DNA of 64,000 nucleotides from positions 992,001-1,056,000 of the forward strand of contig NZ_JAHBOH010000001.1 in the NCBI RefSeq assembly GCF_018531375.1. Reading direction: 5' to 3'. Of the stretch, positions 61,776 to 64,000 are shown one piece after another. The stretch is from Cellulomonas fulva (GTDB lineage: Bacteria > Actinomycetota > Actinomycetes > Actinomycetales > Cellulomonadaceae). Every line of letters begins with the position of its first letter. The stretch's first letter is position 1. Below the pieces are notes generated by a model, which saw only the letters and a list, made by a program, of their open reading frames with translations, was not told the origin of the DNA and made no database searches. A program made the position numbers and the translations under genes.

Positions 61776-61789
61776 TCGAAGCGCTTCGA
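61776..61789. promoter_or_regulatory. LacI-type operator upstream of xyloglucanase
   Basis: TCGAAGCGCTTCGA is a perfect 14-base palindrome with the central AAGCGCTT typical of LacI-family operators. It lies about 95 bases before the xyloglucanase start and beside a minus-strand TAGCGT (61769-61774) that could be the -10 element. Confidence 0.65.
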
Positions 61790-61815
61790 CACCGGGAGCA
61801 CCCGAATCGTTTACG

Positions 61816-62361
61816 TCAGTTGAGGTGCACGTCCGGCGGGTAGTGCGCGAGCATCGCCAGGTCACCGCCCTGGCGGCGCAGCACGCGGCTCCAGAGCGTG
61901 TCCGGTGCGGCCGTGAACGCGTCGTCCGGCACCGAGGGCACGACGAACCACGAGCCCTCCTCGATCTCCGCCTCGAGCTGCCCGCCGCCCCAGCCCGCGT
62001 GCCCGGCGAAGATCCGCAGCCCGGTGAACCGCCCGACCAGGTCGCTCGGGTCCGCGTCCAGGTCGACGAGCCCGAACTCGCCGGTGAAGCGGTCGACCAC
62101 CGGCACGCCCTCGTCGGGCGTGACCGCGACGCCGATCGCGCCGTCGAGCCCGACCGGCCCGCCCTGGAACAGCCCACCCGGGACGCTGACGACGTCCTCC
62201 CAGCCCGGCAGCACCGAGTCGACGTCCACCGGCAGGGGGCGGTTGAGGACCACGCCGAACGCGCCCTCGTCGTTGTGGTCGAGCAGCAGGACCACCGTGC
62301 GGTGGAAGTTCGGGTCGAGCAGGAGCGGCGTGGCCACGAGCAACCGTCCGCTGAGCGTCAT
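61816..62361 (-). CDS. YqgE/AlgH family protein
   Basis: The 181-residue protein has the family signature LLVATPLLLDPNFHRTVVLL and DHNDEGAFGVVLNRPL at the N-terminus, GGPV in the middle and FAGHAGWGGGQLEAEIEEGS further on. It is a conserved cytoplasmic protein of unsettled function (UPF0301). The YqgE and M50-peptidase genes lie in the same direction, separated by 24 bases. Confidence 0.92.
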   Translation of the reverse strand: MTLSGRLLVATPLLLDPNFHRTVVLLLDHNDEGAFGVVLNRPLPVDVDSVLPGWEDVVSVPGGLFQGGPVGLDGAIGVAVTPDEGVPVVDRFTGEFGLVDLDADPSDLVGRFTGLRIFAGHAGWGGGQLEAEIEEGSWFVVPSVPDDAFTAAPDTLWSRVLRRQGGDLAMLAHYPPDVHLN

Positions 62362-62385
62362 GCCCTCATCATCCGCGCTCGTCCG

Positions 62386-63111
62386 CTACACCTGCAGCCC
62401 GACGAGCCACGCGGCGCCCAGCGCGAGGCCGGCGAGCGTGACCAGGCCCAGCACCGCCACCCACAACCCGCCGGGCGTGTGCGTGAGGCCGCCGAGCAGC
62501 CCCGCGTCGGAGGTGTCGCGGCGCCCGCGTCGGCGGTCGGCTCGTCGTGCCGACTGCATCTCGACCACCGCGCGCGGGGCGCCGAGCAGGAAGAACCAGG
62601 TGACCACGTACGCGAACCCGGCCTGCACCGCGGGCGTGCCCCAGACGGTCACCGCGACGAGCGCCGCGAGGCTCACCAGGACGGCCCACAGGCCGTACCA
62701 GTTCCGGATGGAGACCAGGACCAGCACGACGAGCACGAGCAGCGACCACAGCAGCGCCAGGTCGTACCCGTGGGCCAGCAGCCAGGCCGCCCCGACGCCG
62801 ACCACCGTCGGGGCGGGGTACCCCGCGAACGCCGTCGCGATCATCCCCGGCCCGCGCGGCCGCCCGCGCGACAGCGTCAGCCCCGACGTGTCCGAGTGGA
62901 CGCGGATCCCCGACACCGTGCGGCCGACCAGGAGCGCCACGCCCGCGTGCCCGGCCTCGTGCACGATCGTCAGCGCGTGCCGGGCCACGTGCCACAGCCA
63001 CGGGACGACGAGCACGACGAGCACCGCAGCCGCCGCGGCGACCACCACCCACGTCTCCGGGACGGGGTTCGCCGTCGTCACGTCCGCCCAGGTGTCGCTC
63101 AGCCAGTCCAC
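62386..63111 (-). CDS. M50 family membrane metallopeptidase
   Basis: A 241-residue intramembrane-type zinc protease. The first helix is at about 22-45, the zinc motif HEAGHAGVAL at about 51-60, and further helices run through to the C-terminus. The later motif YPAPTVVG may stand in place of the usual NPDG. It matches the actinobacterial M50B-like group. GTG 63111 is used. It may process membrane proteins, but no anti-sigma substrate is adjacent. Confidence 0.87.
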   Translation of the reverse strand: MDWLSDTWADVTTANPVPETWVVVAAAAAVLVVLVVPWLWHVARHALTIVHEAGHAGVALLVGRTVSGIRVHSDTSGLTLSRGRPRGPGMIATAFAGYPAPTVVGVGAAWLLAHGYDLALLWSLLVLVVLVLVSIRNWYGLWAVLVSLAALVAVTVWGTPAVQAGFAYVVTWFFLLGAPRAVVEMQSARRADRRRGRRDTSDAGLLGGLTHTPGGLWVAVLGLVTLAGLALGAAWLVGLQV

Positions 63112-63161
63112 GCGCCGGAGCGTAGGGGAAGAACCTCCGCGCGCTCGCCGTTGCGCCAGAG

Positions 63162-64000
63162 ATGCGAGCCATCACCTACGACCGCTACGGCGGCAGCGAC
63201 GTCCTGCAGCTCACCGACCTGCCCACCCCCAAGGTCGGCCCCGACTCCGTCCTGGTCCGCGTCCGGGCCGCGTCGGTGAACCCCGTGGACTGGAAGGTCC
63301 GCGCCGGGTACCTCGACGGGCTCATGGACACCACCTTCCCCGTGGTCCCGGGCTGGGACGTCGCGGGTGTCGTCGAGAAGGTCGGGCTGGACACGCCCGA
63401 GCTGCAGGTGGGCGACGAGGTCTACGGCTACGTGCGCAAGGACTGGGTCCAGGGCGGGACCTTCGCGGAGCTGGTCGCGGCGCCCGTGCGCACCCTCGCG
63501 CGCAAGCCGGCGTCGCTCTCGTTCGAGGAGGCCGCGGCGGTGCCCCTGGCGGGGCTGACCGCGTTCCAGTCGCTCGAGCGCGCGGGGGTCCGCGCCGGCC
63601 AGACCGTGCTGGTGCACGCGGCGGCCGGGGGCGTGGGGCAGTTCGCCGTGCAGCTCGCGGTGGCCCGCGGCGCGCGCGTGATCGGCACGGCGTCGTCGGG
63701 CAACCACGAGTACCTGCGCGGGCTCGGGGCGGAGCCGGTGGCCTACGGCGAGGGTCTCGTCGAGCGCGTGCGTGCGCTCGCGCCGGCCGGCGTGGACGTC
63801 GTCCTGGACTACGGCTCCGACGACCTGGTCGCCACGACGCGTGCCGTCCTGGCGGACGGCGGCACCGTCGCGTCGATCGTCGACGCGGCCGCACGGGACG
63901 AGCTCGGCGGCCACTACGTCTGGGTGCGCCCGAGCGCGTCCGACCTCGCCGAGCTCGCGACGGTCATCGACTCCGGCCGCGTCACGGTCGACGTCGCGCA
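63162..64000 (+). CDS. NADP-dependent quinone-oxidoreductase-like enzyme, 3' end outside the window
   Basis: A zinc-free medium-chain dehydrogenase/reductase. The frame from ATG 63162 stays open to the window end (279 codons). It has MRAITYDRYGGSDVLQLTDL at the start, ASVNPVDWKVRAGY, the VVPGWDVAGVVEKVG segment and the cofactor loop VHAAAGGVGQFAVQLAVARG. No Zn-binding cysteine cluster is visible. It is divergent from the M50 peptidase gene. About 30-50 residues are probably missing. Confidence 0.9.
   Translation, partial: MRAITYDRYGGSDVLQLTDLPTPKVGPDSVLVRVRAASVNPVDWKVRAGYLDGLMDTTFPVVPGWDVAGVVEKVGLDTPELQVGDEVYGYVRKDWVQGGTFAELVAAPVRTLARKPASLSFEEAAAVPLAGLTAFQSLERAGVRAGQTVLVHAAAGGVGQFAVQLAVARGARVIGTASSGNHEYLRGLGAEPVAYGEGLVERVRALAPAGVDVVLDYGSDDLVATTRAVLADGGTVASIVDAAARDELGGHYVWVRPSASDLAELATVIDSGRVTVDVA

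Noticed and set aside
59446-63279. 1277-codon plus-strand open frame
   Set aside because: It is a GC-rich shadow antisense to xyloglucanase, YqgE and the M50 peptidase, rich in Arg/Gly/Asp without any domain.
1-64000. tRNA, rRNA or riboswitch genes
   Set aside because: No cloverleaf-like CCA-adjacent arms or recognisable riboswitch cores were seen by eye; a covariance search could overturn this.

Overview
The window looks like chromosome from a very high-GC actinobacterium of the Cellulomonadaceae type. The evidence is strongly GC-biased codon use, frequent GTG starts, an actinobacterial ssb-rpsR-rplI...dnaB order, and secreted plant-polysaccharide enzymes: a GH74 xyloglucanase with a Pro-Thr linker and a CBM2, and a family 8 pectinesterase. 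The genus is inferred from family knowledge and no search was run.

Layout. 1-4.8 kb: replication and ribosome core (ssb, rpsR, rplI, a MATE exporter, dnaB). A cluster of DnaA-box-like words lies before dnaB, and a codon-atypical patch sits exactly over the dnaB P-loop. 4.9-10.5 kb: pyrE, a DUF4190-type membrane protein, and a TetR-controlled minus-strand unit made of an SRPBCC membrane protein, two very small membrane proteins and a DHA2 exporter, with three matching operators. 10.5-22.7 kb: DUF427, gamma-glutamyltransferase, a secreted protein with seven Ig-like repeats, RluA-type pseudouridine synthase, serine hydrolase, GNAT, aldo/keto reductase, CPA1 antiporter and small hypotheticals. 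22.8-29.4 kb: a ROK repressor divergent from a Frc/Rbs-type sugar ABC operon with two tandem epimerase paralogues and a FrcK-like kinase. 29.4-32.2 kb: a decayed mobile island holding a TraG-like end, a frameshifted DUF4913 gene, an orphan barnase-like toxin end with an intact barstar-type immunity gene, an IS3 scrap and a 5'-truncated hydrolase.

32.2-48.1 kb: polysaccharide deacetylase, a soluble GAF-GAF chemoreceptor-like protein, zwf, a second GGT paralogue, a DUF4157 carrier/toxin with an Imm8 immunity gene, pectinesterase, an NPCBM-like secreted protein, GNAT, a PadR/permease pair, two alpha/beta hydrolases, and an XRE/NB-ARC/TPR regulator. 48.1-52.4 kb: a MarR/MFS divergent pair with two operators, then an MFS exporter fused to a MarR-like winged helix. 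52.4-56.1 kb: a DUF4397, class F sortase, ECF sigma, anti-sigma and fasciclin cluster resembling the SigK/RskA/MPT70 arrangement; matching sigma-type promoters precede both its first and its last gene. 56.4-58.6 kb: an SPFH-GYF_2 protein and a zinc-ribbon membrane protein resembling YdjI and YdjG. 58.9-64 kb: the xyloglucanase, YqgE, an M50 peptidase and a 3'-truncated quinone-oxidoreductase-like gene.

The main themes are local repressor/exporter modules, carbohydrate capture and uptake with LacI/ROK-type control, cell-envelope sensing through sigma and anti-sigma factors, and two polymorphic-toxin immunity loci. Two intergenic palindromic repeat families sit between convergent genes.
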